Shown here piece after piece: positions 32,532 to 40,504 of a stretch of 64,000 nucleotides of DNA (position 1 is the stretch's first letter; every line of letters starts with the position of its first letter). The stretch comes from QGON01 sp963691905. GTDB lineage: Bacteria; Pseudomonadota; Gammaproteobacteria; Chromatiales; Chromatiaceae. The stretch covers positions 1,612,001 through 1,676,000 of the forward strand of contig OY829894.1 of NCBI GenBank assembly GCA_963691905.1. The letters run 5' to 3'. The notes under the pieces were generated by a model. It had not been told where the DNA came from and searched no databases. It worked only from the letters and a program-made list of their open reading frames with translations. The position numbers and the translations under genes were made by a program.

Positions 32532-34435
32532 GTAACTTCTCAAAAACCCGTGGCAAGCAGTAAATAATTACAAAAAGCACTTGACAGGGTTTTGGGGCAA
32601 AAAACTAAAAATCCTATCATGGCACAACTCTGGTTTGGAAGCTGTCATGGCTGATCTTGTAGCGCGCACTATGCCATTTTCATTCTTATTTCGTACAGGC
32701 TTGAGGAATGCTTTTTTTATCTCCTTAAAATGACTCCTGTGAAGTCAAATTTGAGTTTCAAAACCGGTGGTAGAATAAGGCTTATTCAGTGATTACTTTA
32801 AAAGTCCGTGAAAAAGCTGCCTCCTCTACCCGACATTCCAGAACAAGATCAAACGCCTGTTGTTAAGGCGTTACTCGGTCTGGTTGAGCAGTTAATTGAA
32901 CGTGTGCAGCAACAGGATGAAGAAATAGCCTTGCTTAAAGATGAAGTCAATATTCTTAAGGGTGAGAAAAAACGGCCCGTCTTTAAAGGTAGCAAACTGG
33001 ACAAAAACACCGAACCCGATACCTCATCAGAATCACCCCCTAAAAAACGTCCAGGGTCTCGCAAAAAGAAAAAGACCCAAAAGCTGGTGATTCATGAAGA
33101 TAAAGTGATTAAGCCTGATGTGCCCGTTCCACCGGGTTCACGATTTAAAGGCTATCGAGATTTTGTTGTGCAGGACTTGAATATTGGTACGCATACCATC
33201 CGCTACCGGTTGGAACACTGGGTGACACCCCAACATGAATCCATCACAGGGCAGCTTCCCGATGTGCTGAATAACCAGCATTTTGGTCCGCAATTGATCA
33301 GCTATATTCTTTATCAATATCATCATTGCCAAACCACACAGCCCTTGTTGCTGGAGCAATTACGTGAGTGGGGTATTGATATATCATGCGGGCAGATCAA
33401 CCGGTTACTGTTGCAAGGACAAGAAGCTTTTCACGCAGAAAAAGACGACTTGTTACAAGCCGGTCTGGCCGCTTCTTCTTATGTGACCGTGGATGATAGC
33501 GGTGCGCGTCACCAGGGTAAGAATGGTTTTGTTACTCACATGGGTAATGACTTATTTGGATGGTTTCAGAGTACCGATTCAAAAAGCAGGATTAACTTTC
33601 TGGAATTGCTCAGAGCAGGGAAAACGGATTATTATTTGAGTGAAGCGGCTTTGGTTTATATGAAAAAGCAACAGTTGCCAGAAAAGTCCTTCAAACTGCT
33701 AAGCCAGTTAAAAGGAGCGTCCATTACCGATAAAGAAGAATGGCTGAAATTACTTGAACGGCTGTCCATAACAAACCCGCGTCACCAACGCTTTACTACC
33801 GAAGGAGCCTTGCTCGGCAGCGTCTTACGACATGGTCTGTGTGATGATCTCACCATCGTCAGTGATGATGCCGGGCAGTTCGACATCTTATTACATGCCT
33901 TATGCTGGGTGCATACCGAACGACTCATCCATAAAATGCTGCCACTCAACGAGACACACCGACAGGAAATAGCTCAGATTAGAGATCAGATATGGCGCTT
34001 TTATGCACAACTGAAGCGATATAAAAGCAAGCCCGATAAAAGTCAGCAAAAAATACTCCGTCATCGATTCGATGAGATATTTACCCAGAAAACCAGCTAC
34101 GCCACCTTAAACCAGACATTAAAGCGAATCCATAATAATAAAGCTGAACTATTAGTGGTTCTTGATCGACCTGAAATCCCTTTGCATACCAATGGCAGTG
34201 AAACGGATATCCGTGATTTTGTGAAGAAACGAAAAGTCAGTGGTGGAACCCGCAGTGATGAGGGCAGGCGTTGCCGAGATACTTTTGCCAGCTTGAAAAA
34301 AACCTGTCGTAAGCTGGATATCTCGTTTTGGCATTACTTAACAGATCGTTTGGGTATTGGTGAACAGACCATTGCTCCATTACCCGATATCATCACCGAG
34401 CGGGCTGCTCTTGCCACGGGTTTTTGAGAAGTTAC
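32532..34435 (+). mobile_element. IS66-like (single-ORF) element nested in IS4 (1,904 bp)
   Basis: Inverted ends GTAACTTCTCAAAAACCCGT and its complement, starting with the GTAA typical of IS66. A direct repeat TTAAGTAAG flanks it (32523-32531 and 34436-34444), which is the interrupted terminal repeat of the IS4-family element. The 276 bp before its gene hold no other frame. Confidence 0.92.
32808..34427 (+). CDS. IS66-like transposase (single-ORF type)
   Basis: 539 aa from GTG 32808. The N-terminus has a short coiled coil (ALLGLVEQLIERVQQQDEEI) and a Lys-rich linker, as in IS66 TnpC. The core has Asp in SSYVTVDDSGARHQG, DDAGQFDILLHALCWVHTER, and Glu in HTNGSETDIRDFVKKRKVSG. It lacks tnpA and tnpB, so it fits the single-gene ISBst12-like group. 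The stop lies 8 bp inside the element end. Intact. Confidence 0.88.
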   Translation: MKKLPPLPDIPEQDQTPVVKALLGLVEQLIERVQQQDEEIALLKDEVNILKGEKKRPVFKGSKLDKNTEPDTSSESPPKKRPGSRKKKKTQKLVIHEDKVIKPDVPVPPGSRFKGYRDFVVQDLNIGTHTIRYRLEHWVTPQHESITGQLPDVLNNQHFGPQLISYILYQYHHCQTTQPLLLEQLREWGIDISCGQINRLLLQGQEAFHAEKDDLLQAGLAASSYVTVDDSGARHQGKNGFVTHMGNDLFGWFQSTDSKSRINFLELLRAGKTDYYLSEAALVYMKKQQLPEKSFKLLSQLKGASITDKEEWLKLLERLSITNPRHQRFTTEGALLGSVLRHGLCDDLTIVSDDAGQFDILLHALCWVHTERLIHKMLPLNETHRQEIAQIRDQIWRFYAQLKRYKSKPDKSQQKILRHRFDEIFTQKTSYATLNQTLKRIHNNKAELLVVLDRPEIPLHTNGSETDIRDFVKKRKVSGGTRSDEGRRCRDTFASLKKTCRKLDISFWHYLTDRLGIGEQTIAPLPDIITERAALATGF

Positions 34436-34462
34436 TTAAGTAAGTGCCATTTGGCTACACCC

Positions 34463-35071
34463 CTAGATGGAAAGCCTGTATCAATGTTTGCAAACAGAGA
34501 TGAAGCTCTTACACAGGTAGCAAAAGATATTAGATCTGCTATTGAAGAATTAGGTTATCCCGCACGGGAAGAAGGAGTCTCTCAAGAGGTTGCGTCAACG
34601 CAAGAGCCAGGATTGAGTGCTCCTCGTTCAAGCAACCTAAGAGTAAAGAAAAAATTTACGGATCAAGAGGTCGATGAATTCTTAGAGTCTTCTTTTGAAT
34701 ACATATCTAGGTACTTTGAAGCTTCATTAAGCGAGCTACAATCACGAAATCAAAATATAACCACCAAGTTTAAACAAATTGATGCGAATTGCTTTACTGC
34801 TTCAATTTATGATGAAGGAGCAAGAGCTTCAGAGTGTACAATTTGGTCAGGAGGCGACCAATCATTTATTGGAGGAATCGCATATTATGGTGGTATCACG
34901 ACTTCAAGAAATCAATACAATGAATCTCTATCAGTAGAAAATGACGGTTACTCTCTGCATCTCAAGCCGATGGGTATGTCTCATTATGGTATGAGCGAGA
35001 AGAAAGAATTATCACAAGAAGGCGCAGCTGAGTTTTATTGGGGATTGTTAATTGAGCGCCTACAGCAATAA
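34463..35071 (+). pseudogene. TIR-domain protein, 3' part (split by IS4)
   Basis: In frame with 30684-31028 once the IS is removed. It completes the TIR domain (LDGKPVSMFANRDEALTQVA, IRSAIEELG), then a Ser/Glu-rich linker and a C-terminal domain of about 140 aa: FTDQEVDEFLESSFEYISRY, RNQNITTKFKQIDANCFTA, CTIWSGGDQSFIGGIAYYGG, YNESLSVEND. I recall this domain as a recurrent C-terminal partner of bacterial TIR proteins; its role is unknown to me. An open frame from 34424 could be translated weakly. With the 5' part it would form a 317-aa effector. Confidence 0.85.
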
Positions 35072-35073
35072 AT

Positions 35074-35164
35074 GCCTAACAAGGCAATTTCACGCGGACG
35101 CCAAAAAGCGCCGTTCGCTCTCGCTCACTCTGCTTTTTGCCGCCGGTGAATTGCGACGTTAGCG
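35074..35164 (+). repeat. attC site, short (91 bp)
   Basis: GCCTAAC (35074-35080) to GTTAGCG (35158-35164). Body CGCCAAAAAGCG / TGCTTTTTGCCG. Confidence 0.9.
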
Positions 35165-35666
35165 CTAATAGGTTTCGAACAATAAAAGAAAGATCAGATA
35201 AACGGAAAGTATGAAACATCAAATTTCGTAAAGCAGTTGGCCCTGGCGCCCTACTCTTTTATGAATTGATCTGAAAACCTGAAACAATGATGTAGCTCTG
35301 TTGGTAGAAGGTCGCTTTATCCAGGCAAAAAGAATGAAAATTACGTCAATTCGTAAAGCGCATACCAGATTGGTGGCTTGTCCAGAACAGTGGCAAGTAA
35401 CCAGTAGTTCATTGCCAAAATGATTGCTTTTACTTTTCACCAGCCTGAGAGTCTCAAATTTATTGCGGCCCTGTAGAATGCAATCGGCTTCCGGAAATTC
35501 AACACAAATACGAATTGATTGCATTACCCAACATAATCAACCTGGAAAAATAGAAAAAGCGAAAAAACATTAAAAATTAGGTTTCAAGTAAACTAAGGAA
35601 AAAGCCTTTTCAAATAGAGCGTAGAGCAATGAAAGCGTATAAACTCATCATCGGAGTGAAGGCTTG
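35165..35666 (+). other. ORF-less cassette, family I, copy g (502 bp)
   Basis: Close to copy a but independently diverged. Both the 101-codon minus-strand frame (35219-35524) and the 29-codon plus-strand frame (35334-35423) are open here. Confidence 0.75.
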
Positions 35667-35704
35667 CGCTAACAAGCGCATTAACTCGGACAGCCAAAAG
35701 CGTC
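35667..35704 (+). repeat. attC left half (interrupted by IS3 copy 5)
   Basis: CGCTAAC (35667-35673) through GCCAAAAGCGTC. GCGCATTAACTCGG fits the CCGGTTATGC of the right half at 36972. Confidence 0.87.
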
Positions 35705-35760
35705 GGGAACCTACCCCAGTTTTGCACACATCTAATTACTAATTTATTAGAGGTGAGCAA

Positions 35761-36090
35761 ATGGCTAGAAAAACACAGTATGACTATTACGATGATGGAT
35801 TTAAGGCAACAGCAGTTGAATTAGGTGGATTACCTGGCGTCTATGCCAAGGACGTGGCAAAGGTGCTCGATATTCATCCCATCATGCTTTACCGTTGGAA
35901 AAAAGAGGTTCGAGACGGTGACATTATGGGCAAGCCAGAGAAGGGATCATTGGATAACGAGGCAAAGCTAGAGCGTGCGCGTGTTAAGAAGCTCGAGAAA
36001 GCCTACGAGACGCTCAAGATGGAGCATGAGCTTCTAAAAAAAAGCATCCAGTTTTGTTCGAATCAAAAAAAGAGGTCTTCGCGTTCATAG
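35761..36090 (+). CDS. IS3-family OrfA (copy 5)
   Basis: Identical in protein sequence to copy 1. Slippery heptamer at 36066-36072. Confidence 0.93.
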   Translation: MARKTQYDYYDDGFKATAVELGGLPGVYAKDVAKVLDIHPIMLYRWKKEVRDGDIMGKPEKGSLDNEAKLERARVKKLEKAYETLKMEHELLKKSIQFCSNQKKRSSRS

Positions 36091-36923
36091 ATACACAACG
36101 AAAGACCTATCCACTGAAGTTGATGTGTCGTGTGTATGACGTAAGTCGATTTGGATACTATTCGTGGAAGCGTCGGGGCCTATCAGTACGGGCCCAACAA
36201 GATATTCAGCTGAGTGACAACATCGAACGGTTATTTTGTGATGTTGACGGGATCTACGGGAGTCCAAAGATCCACAAATTACTCAATAGGGAAGGAATTG
36301 AGGTGGGTAGAAACCGAGTTGCGCGCCTTATGCAGGCAAATGGTTTAAAAGCTCGTTGTGCCTGTATTTATAGATGCCATGCGAAGTTGGATCGGTTCTA
36401 TGCCAGCATAGGTAATGAGATACGGAATGTTGAGGTATCTGCACCCAACCAGGTTTGGGTGGGCGATGTCACCTACCTCCGTGTGAACGGCCAATGGCGC
36501 TACTTGGCGGTAATCCTGGACAAGTACTCTCGACGGGTTGTGGGGTGGTCATTGTCAAAGAAAAGGAATGTGGCTTTGTCGCTCACCGCTTTTAAGAATG
36601 CAGCCAAGAAACGATTAGTACATACTGGCCTTTTTTTTCATTCAGATCGAGGTGCTGAGTATGTTGCGATAAAATATCGAAATTGGCTAAAGAAGCATGG
36701 CATCATCCAGAGCATGAACCGCAAGGGTGTGATGAATGATAATGCGGAAATGGAGTCGTTTTTTCGTCAGTTCAAGGCAGAGCGAACACATGGAAATGAG
36801 TATTTTACGGATAAGGAGTTGAGGTCCGTAGTTATAGAATATATGGGCTTCTACAATCGAGAAAGACTGCATTCATCATTAGATTACGTGACACCTGACG
36901 AATATGAAGCGCATATAATCTAA
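36054..36923 (+). CDS. IS3-family OrfB transposase (copy 5)
   Basis: Identical in protein sequence to copy 1; intact. Confidence 0.93.
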   Translation: MFESKKEVFAFIDTQRKTYPLKLMCRVYDVSRFGYYSWKRRGLSVRAQQDIQLSDNIERLFCDVDGIYGSPKIHKLLNREGIEVGRNRVARLMQANGLKARCACIYRCHAKLDRFYASIGNEIRNVEVSAPNQVWVGDVTYLRVNGQWRYLAVILDKYSRRVVGWSLSKKRNVALSLTAFKNAAKKRLVHTGLFFHSDRGAEYVAIKYRNWLKKHGIIQSMNRKGVMNDNAEMESFFRQFKAERTHGNEYFTDKELRSVVIEYMGFYNRERLHSSLDYVTPDEYEAHII

Positions 36924-36971
36924 TATGTATTATTATAACAAGGCAGTGTGTGCAAAATCGGGGGAGATCCC

Positions 36972-37055
36972 TCGTTGGTTTTGTGTATTCCGCTGCGCTC
37001 CATTTTACACAAAACAAACGCCACTTTCGGCTTCCGGTTATGCAAGACGTTAGCT
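36972..37055 (+). repeat. attC right half (after IS3 copy 5), last site of the array
   Basis: TCGTTGGTTTTGTG...CCGGTTATGCAAGACG and GTTAGCT (37049-37055). The cassette it opens is cut by the IS66 element, so no further attC follows. Confidence 0.87.
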
Positions 37056-37278
37056 GTAAAAACGAATTAGTTCATCGCACGAATAAATCCTGATGAATCG
37101 GCTTTACTGAGGATGATTGTTATTGGTAGTTAGTCATGCGCTGATGCGGTCATATTGGGCAGAATAGCGAAAGCTCTAAGATCATTTTCATGCTAAATTT
37201 AAAGCCCATCACGCGCTGATGCGGTCATGTTAGTCAGAATAACGAAAGTACGAATTATTATTTTCGTGGTAAATTCAA
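37056..37278 (+). other. ORF-less cassette, family II, truncated by IS66
   Basis: Starts like the cassettes at 5827 and 6407 (TTCATCGCACGAATAAATCC, GGCTTTACTGAGGATGATTG) and has about two of the 76-bp-type units (CATGCGCTGATGCGGTCAT; CATCACGCGCTGATGCGGTC). It ends abruptly at the IS66 left end. The array stops here. Confidence 0.75.
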
Positions 37279-37306
37279 GTAAGCGCTCAACGAACCACGT
37301 ACTTGC

Positions 37307-38854
37307 TCAGCAGCTCCTGATCTGATCCGGATCAACATTACCCGGCAACAACGCCTCAATGACCTCAACCGTATCCGCCTTCGGCAAGGCCGTGAACAGA
37401 TAACGTAGATACGCATAAGGCTCCAGGCCGTTGGCCTTGGCAGTCTCGATTAACGAGTACAGATTGGCGCTGGACTTAACACCCTTGACCGACGCACTGA
37501 ACAACCAGTTTTTGCGGCCCACCACGAATGGGCGGATGGCATTCTCCGCGCCGTTGTTGTCGATCTCGATGCGGCCATCATCCAGATAGCGGATCAGTTT
37601 CTCCCACTCGCGATGCAGATAGGTCAGCGCCTTGCCGGTTGCACTTGTCGGGGGCACCAGCGGCAAGCTGTCATCCAGCCAGCTGCGCAGTTCATCCACC
37701 ACCGGACGCGCCTGTTGCTGGCGACGGGCATAACGTTCTTCTGAGCTCAGTCGTCTGGCCTGCTTCTCAACCCGATACAGCTTCTGGATCAGAATCAGCC
37801 CCTGATGCGCTTTGCCCTTTTTCTTGTTTTTACCCTGTGCTTTGACCGCCTCACTAAACTTGCGTCGTGCATGGGCCAGGCAGCCGACATGGATCAGACC
37901 ATTGGCCGCAACCACGGCGTTATAGCCATCATAGCCATCGGTTTGCAGGTGACCCGTAAAACCGGCCAGCAAGCGTTTCGGTACCCCGGCACCGCGACCC
38001 GGATCATAGTCATACAGCACAACCGGTTGATCCGGTGGGCCACCACGCTGTAACCAGAGATACGACTTCGATTGCGCTGTCTTGCCCTGTTCATTAAGGA
38101 CTTGCACGGTCGTCTCATCCATTTGCAGGATATCGTAATCCAGCAAACGATCACGTAACAGATTGATCACCGGTTGGATCAGCTTGCCCGCCTGGATCAT
38201 CCAGTTGGCCAGTGTCGCCCGCGGGATATCCACGCCAATACGCTGCAAGATGGTCTCTTGCCGGTACAGGGGTAAGGCATCCTGATACTTCGAGACGGCA
38301 ACATAGGCCAGCAGCCCCGGAGAGGCCATGCTTTTGGGGATCGGCTGGGCCGGCAAGGGCGCGGTCTTGATGCATTGACCACACGAACACGCATATTTCT
38401 TGCGGATGTGCCGGATGACCTGGATTTTTGCCGGGATAATATCCAGCTGCTCGGAGATGATCTCACCGATCTCAGCCAGTAACTGCCCATCATGGTCGCA
38501 ATGGCGTTCTGATTCGGGGATCTCGTGGATCACGTCAACCCGGGGCAGCGTATCCGGCAACGACTTACGGCCACGCTTCCTGCGTGTGTGTGCCGGCACG
38601 CTGATGACCTCATCATCGACCTCTTCAATGTCAGGAGCGTCGGCTTCGGCCTCGTTGAACATACAGACTTGATCGGGTGAGATCTTCTCGCTGCTGGCGG
38701 CGTAACGCTTGGCCAGCGCGAGGTTGAGTTGTTCTTGAAGAAGGATGACTTTGGATGCTAACTGTTCGTTGCGAACAGCCTGCTCAGCGACCAGAGACTT
38801 CAGGGCATCAATGTCATCGGGTAACTGATCTGGTGCAATCAACATGCATGGCAT
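37307..38854 (-). CDS. tnpC: IS66-family transposase TnpC
   Basis: 515-aa DDE transposase. N-terminal leucine-zipper region (DDIDALKSLVAEQAVRNEQL), a zinc-binding segment (KYACSCGQCI, about residue 155), catalytic Asp in DILQMDETTVQVL and in LQTDGYDGYN, and Glu in IDNNGAENAIRPFVVGRKNW, followed by the SANLYSLIETAKANGLEPYA helix typical of IS66. Intact; start is an ATG. Last gene of the element. Confidence 0.95.
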   Translation of the reverse strand: MPCMLIAPDQLPDDIDALKSLVAEQAVRNEQLASKVILLQEQLNLALAKRYAASSEKISPDQVCMFNEAEADAPDIEEVDDEVISVPAHTRRKRGRKSLPDTLPRVDVIHEIPESERHCDHDGQLLAEIGEIISEQLDIIPAKIQVIRHIRKKYACSCGQCIKTAPLPAQPIPKSMASPGLLAYVAVSKYQDALPLYRQETILQRIGVDIPRATLANWMIQAGKLIQPVINLLRDRLLDYDILQMDETTVQVLNEQGKTAQSKSYLWLQRGGPPDQPVVLYDYDPGRGAGVPKRLLAGFTGHLQTDGYDGYNAVVAANGLIHVGCLAHARRKFSEAVKAQGKNKKKGKAHQGLILIQKLYRVEKQARRLSSEERYARRQQQARPVVDELRSWLDDSLPLVPPTSATGKALTYLHREWEKLIRYLDDGRIEIDNNGAENAIRPFVVGRKNWLFSASVKGVKSSANLYSLIETAKANGLEPYAYLRYLFTALPKADTVEVIEALLPGNVDPDQIRSC

Positions 38855-38880
38855 TATACCGAACGCGAAGGTAATTCGCC

Positions 38881-39240
38881 TTATAATACACTGGAATAAT
38901 GCAGACGATCATGCGGTTGCATGCGCATCACATCATAACCATCGAGTAACCAGTTCAGTTGCTGGCCGCTTAGTGTGACCACCTCATCAGCAACCCTGAG
39001 AGGCCATTTGAATCGCGCCCGTTCCAGGCGTTTCTGCCACAGGCAAAAGCCGTTACGCTCCCAATACAAAATCTTCACCTTGTCGCGCTTGCGATTGCAG
39101 AACACAAACAGCTGTTCAGAGAAGGGATCATGCTGCAGAACTTCTTCTACCAGCACAGCAAGTCCGTTAATGCCTTTGCGAAAATCAACGATATCCCGAC
39201 ACAGATAAACCGCCGTTAGATCACTCGATGGCCGCATCAT
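38881..39240 (-). CDS. tnpB: IS66-family accessory protein TnpB
   Basis: 119 aa. Standard IS66 Orf2 pattern: AVYLCRDIVDFRKGINGLAV, LFVFCNRKRDKVKILYWERN and WLLDGYDVMRMQPHDRLHYS. Required for transposition of three-gene IS66 elements; its exact role is not known. It overlaps tnpA by 4 bp and precedes tnpC by 26 bp. Confidence 0.95.
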   Translation of the reverse strand: MMRPSSDLTAVYLCRDIVDFRKGINGLAVLVEEVLQHDPFSEQLFVFCNRKRDKVKILYWERNGFCLWQKRLERARFKWPLRVADEVVTLSGQQLNWLLDGYDVMRMQPHDRLHYSSVL

Positions 39241-39572
39241 GAAATAGCTGCCGCCGTTGTCAGTACGGTGCTTAATGTCTTGCTATCCACGTTGCCGGAA
39301 AATGTTACCGCCACACCATTGGGCAATCCGATGCGCCAAGTGCTGTCCGATACAGCGACTTCTGCTTGCGCTCGCGCAAAGCGACGTCGGCGAGTCATCG
39401 GCAACACCCCCTTTTTGACCAACGTCTTCTTGCCTGCGTACATGGCTTTGGCATCCAGTCCATGCTCAGCTGCATAGGCGGCAATAACCTTGCCTGATGC
39501 TGCGCAGGCCTGAAGGTGCTCAAGCCAGTGGCGCTGAAGGTCTGTCAGTGGGATCTGCTGTGAATCATCCAT
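39237..39572 (-). CDS. tnpA: IS66-family accessory protein TnpA
   Basis: 111 aa with an N-terminal HTH of the IS66 Orf1 type (LQRHWLEHLQACAASGKVIA, YAAEHGLDAKAMYAGKKTLV) and a basic stretch (TRRRRFARAQ). First gene of the element, probably DNA-binding. Stop overlaps the tnpB start. Confidence 0.93.
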   Translation of the reverse strand: MDDSQQIPLTDLQRHWLEHLQACAASGKVIAAYAAEHGLDAKAMYAGKKTLVKKGVLPMTRRRRFARAQAEVAVSDSTWRIGLPNGVAVTFSGNVDSKTLSTVLTTAAAIS

Positions 39573-39653
39573 CGATGGTCTCCGCTTATCAGAAAAGCGT
39601 AGCCTGCGATAAATGAGGTCAGGCGAATAGGGTGTGGTTTATTTGGCGCTTAC

Positions 39654-39899
39654 GATGGAACAGCACCTTTTTGCGGCCCTTTTTTTAACTTGGTTATGTA
39701 CCAAAAGCCTGTTCCACGGGGTGATTTGTCTAACTGCAAAGCACGCTAACTCACTGTTTTTAAAGGCACTCGCCAATCGACGTTGTGACGATCAGCTTTA
39801 GTTTGCGCGCTTCGCGTACTTTGCGGTTACCAAAAGTCACCCATACGGAACAAGGCGTTGTGGAGCAGTAGGCTTATGCAGAGCCATTTTTTTTAATGC
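39654..39899. other. Junction DNA between IS66 and the chromosomal genes
   Basis: 246 bp without a gene. It contains TTTGCGCGCTTCGCGTACTT and GCGGTTACCAAAAG, a stretch I recognise as a kind of intergenic repeat found downstream of genes in many gammaproteobacteria. No attC is seen here. Confidence 0.4.
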
Positions 39900-40451
39900 T
39901 CAGTAGCGCCCATGCTGGTGGTTGATATAATTACTCATTTCCACGTACTGCATGTTCATGCGCTTCGTGATCTCGTGTACCTCGCGGGCAATGGCGCGCA
40001 TCAATTTGTAAACTATTTGCGGGTGCTTATCCAACAGGTTTTCAAGGTGTTTTCTCTTGATTTGGAGGACATCCGTGGTTTCGTCCGCCTGTAGTGTGGC
40101 GCTGTGTTCCGAGCCGTCTAGAAATCCCATTTCGCCGGCCATCTCCCCCTCTCGGATACACGCCAAGGTGACATGACCCCCACCCCCAGTCACCCTATTT
40201 ACCTGCATGCGTCCCTTGATTAACACGTAAAGGGAATCGTCTTTTTTTCCCTGTTTAATCAGGATTTGGCCTTTTTTCAGGGTAACAACGGTAGCAATTC
40301 CCGCCAGACGAGCACATTCCCCGTCATCCAGTTCACTTACGAAGGGTAGCTTGCAAATCGCATCCATATATTTTTCTATGTTTCTTGCTCTTTTTTTCGT
40401 TCCCTTTATTGTTTCGGCTTGCGTTTCTTTCTGACTGCTTTTTTCTGCCAT
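39900..40451 (-). CDS. Cyclic-nucleotide-binding domain protein
   Basis: 183 aa. After a Lys/Glu/Thr-rich N-terminal stretch of about 25 aa comes one cNMP-binding domain: LPFVSELDDGECARLAGIAT, LKKGQILIKQGKKDDSLYVL, the phosphate-binding cassette EGEMAGEMGFLDGSEHSAT, and ADETTDVLQIKRKHL. No helix-turn-helix follows, only one long C-terminal helix (PQIVYKLMRAIAREVHEITK), so it is not a Crp-type DNA-binding regulator. The core reads GEMAGEMGFLDGSEHSAT, with the acidic residue present but the usual Arg replaced by His, so ligand binding may be altered. It probably senses a ligand and acts through protein contacts. Divergent from the aconitase gene. Confidence 0.85.
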   Translation of the reverse strand: MAEKSSQKETQAETIKGTKKRARNIEKYMDAICKLPFVSELDDGECARLAGIATVVTLKKGQILIKQGKKDDSLYVLIKGRMQVNRVTGGGGHVTLACIREGEMAGEMGFLDGSEHSATLQADETTDVLQIKRKHLENLLDKHPQIVYKLMRAIAREVHEITKRMNMQYVEMSNYINHQHGRY

Positions 40452-40504
40452 GATTTAACCCTCGTAGGCTCAGCTTTAAATATAGGTATCGATAAAACAC
40501 CTGT

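Larger units (their letters stand above)
31029..34452. mobile_element. IS4-family element carrying a nested IS66-like element
   Basis: The outer inverted repeats are AAATGGCACTTACTTAAG at 31029 and its complement ending at 34452. A 10-bp direct repeat GGCTACACCC flanks it (31019-31028 and 34453-34462). The 32532-34435 part is a second element inserted in the right terminal repeat of this one; without it the IS4-family element is about 1,510 bp. Confidence 0.93.
35705..36971 (+). mobile_element. IS3-family element, copy 5 (1,267 bp)
   Basis: Same ends, length, orientation and attC position as copy 1. TC lies on both sides, and the halves are of one attC subtype. Confidence 0.93.
37279..39653 (-). 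mobile_element. IS66-family element at the array/chromosome junction (2,375 bp)
   Basis: Ends GTAAGCGCTCAACGAACCAC (37279) and the complement of GTAAGCGCCAAATAAACCAC (to 39653). It carries tnpA, tnpB and tnpC. The 8 bp on the left (AAATTCAA) and right (GATGGAAC) do not match, so the expected target duplication is missing. One flank was probably lost by deletion or recombination. Confidence 0.93.

Noticed and set aside
13017..35423. 29-codon plus-strand peptide beginning MKITSI in ORF-less family I (21684-21773, 22305-22394, 35334-35423)
   Set aside because: Start context is conserved and three copies are open, but copy a stops after 19 codons, copy b is frameshifted, and most differences between copies change the amino acid. 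Not enough to call a gene, though it deserves a ribosome-profiling look.
12902..35524. 101-codon minus-strand frame in ORF-less family I (12902-13207, 28535-28840, 35219-35524)
   Set aside because: Open only in copies a, f (identical to a) and g; broken in b, c, d and e. No ribosome-binding site. The conserved blocks are not arranged as codons.
1..37055. Assignment of the array to Vibrio because attC sites are ~120 bp and uniform like VCRs
   Set aside because: The attC sequence is not the VCR sequence, and the adjoining chromosome is GC-rich with gene types not typical of Vibrio.
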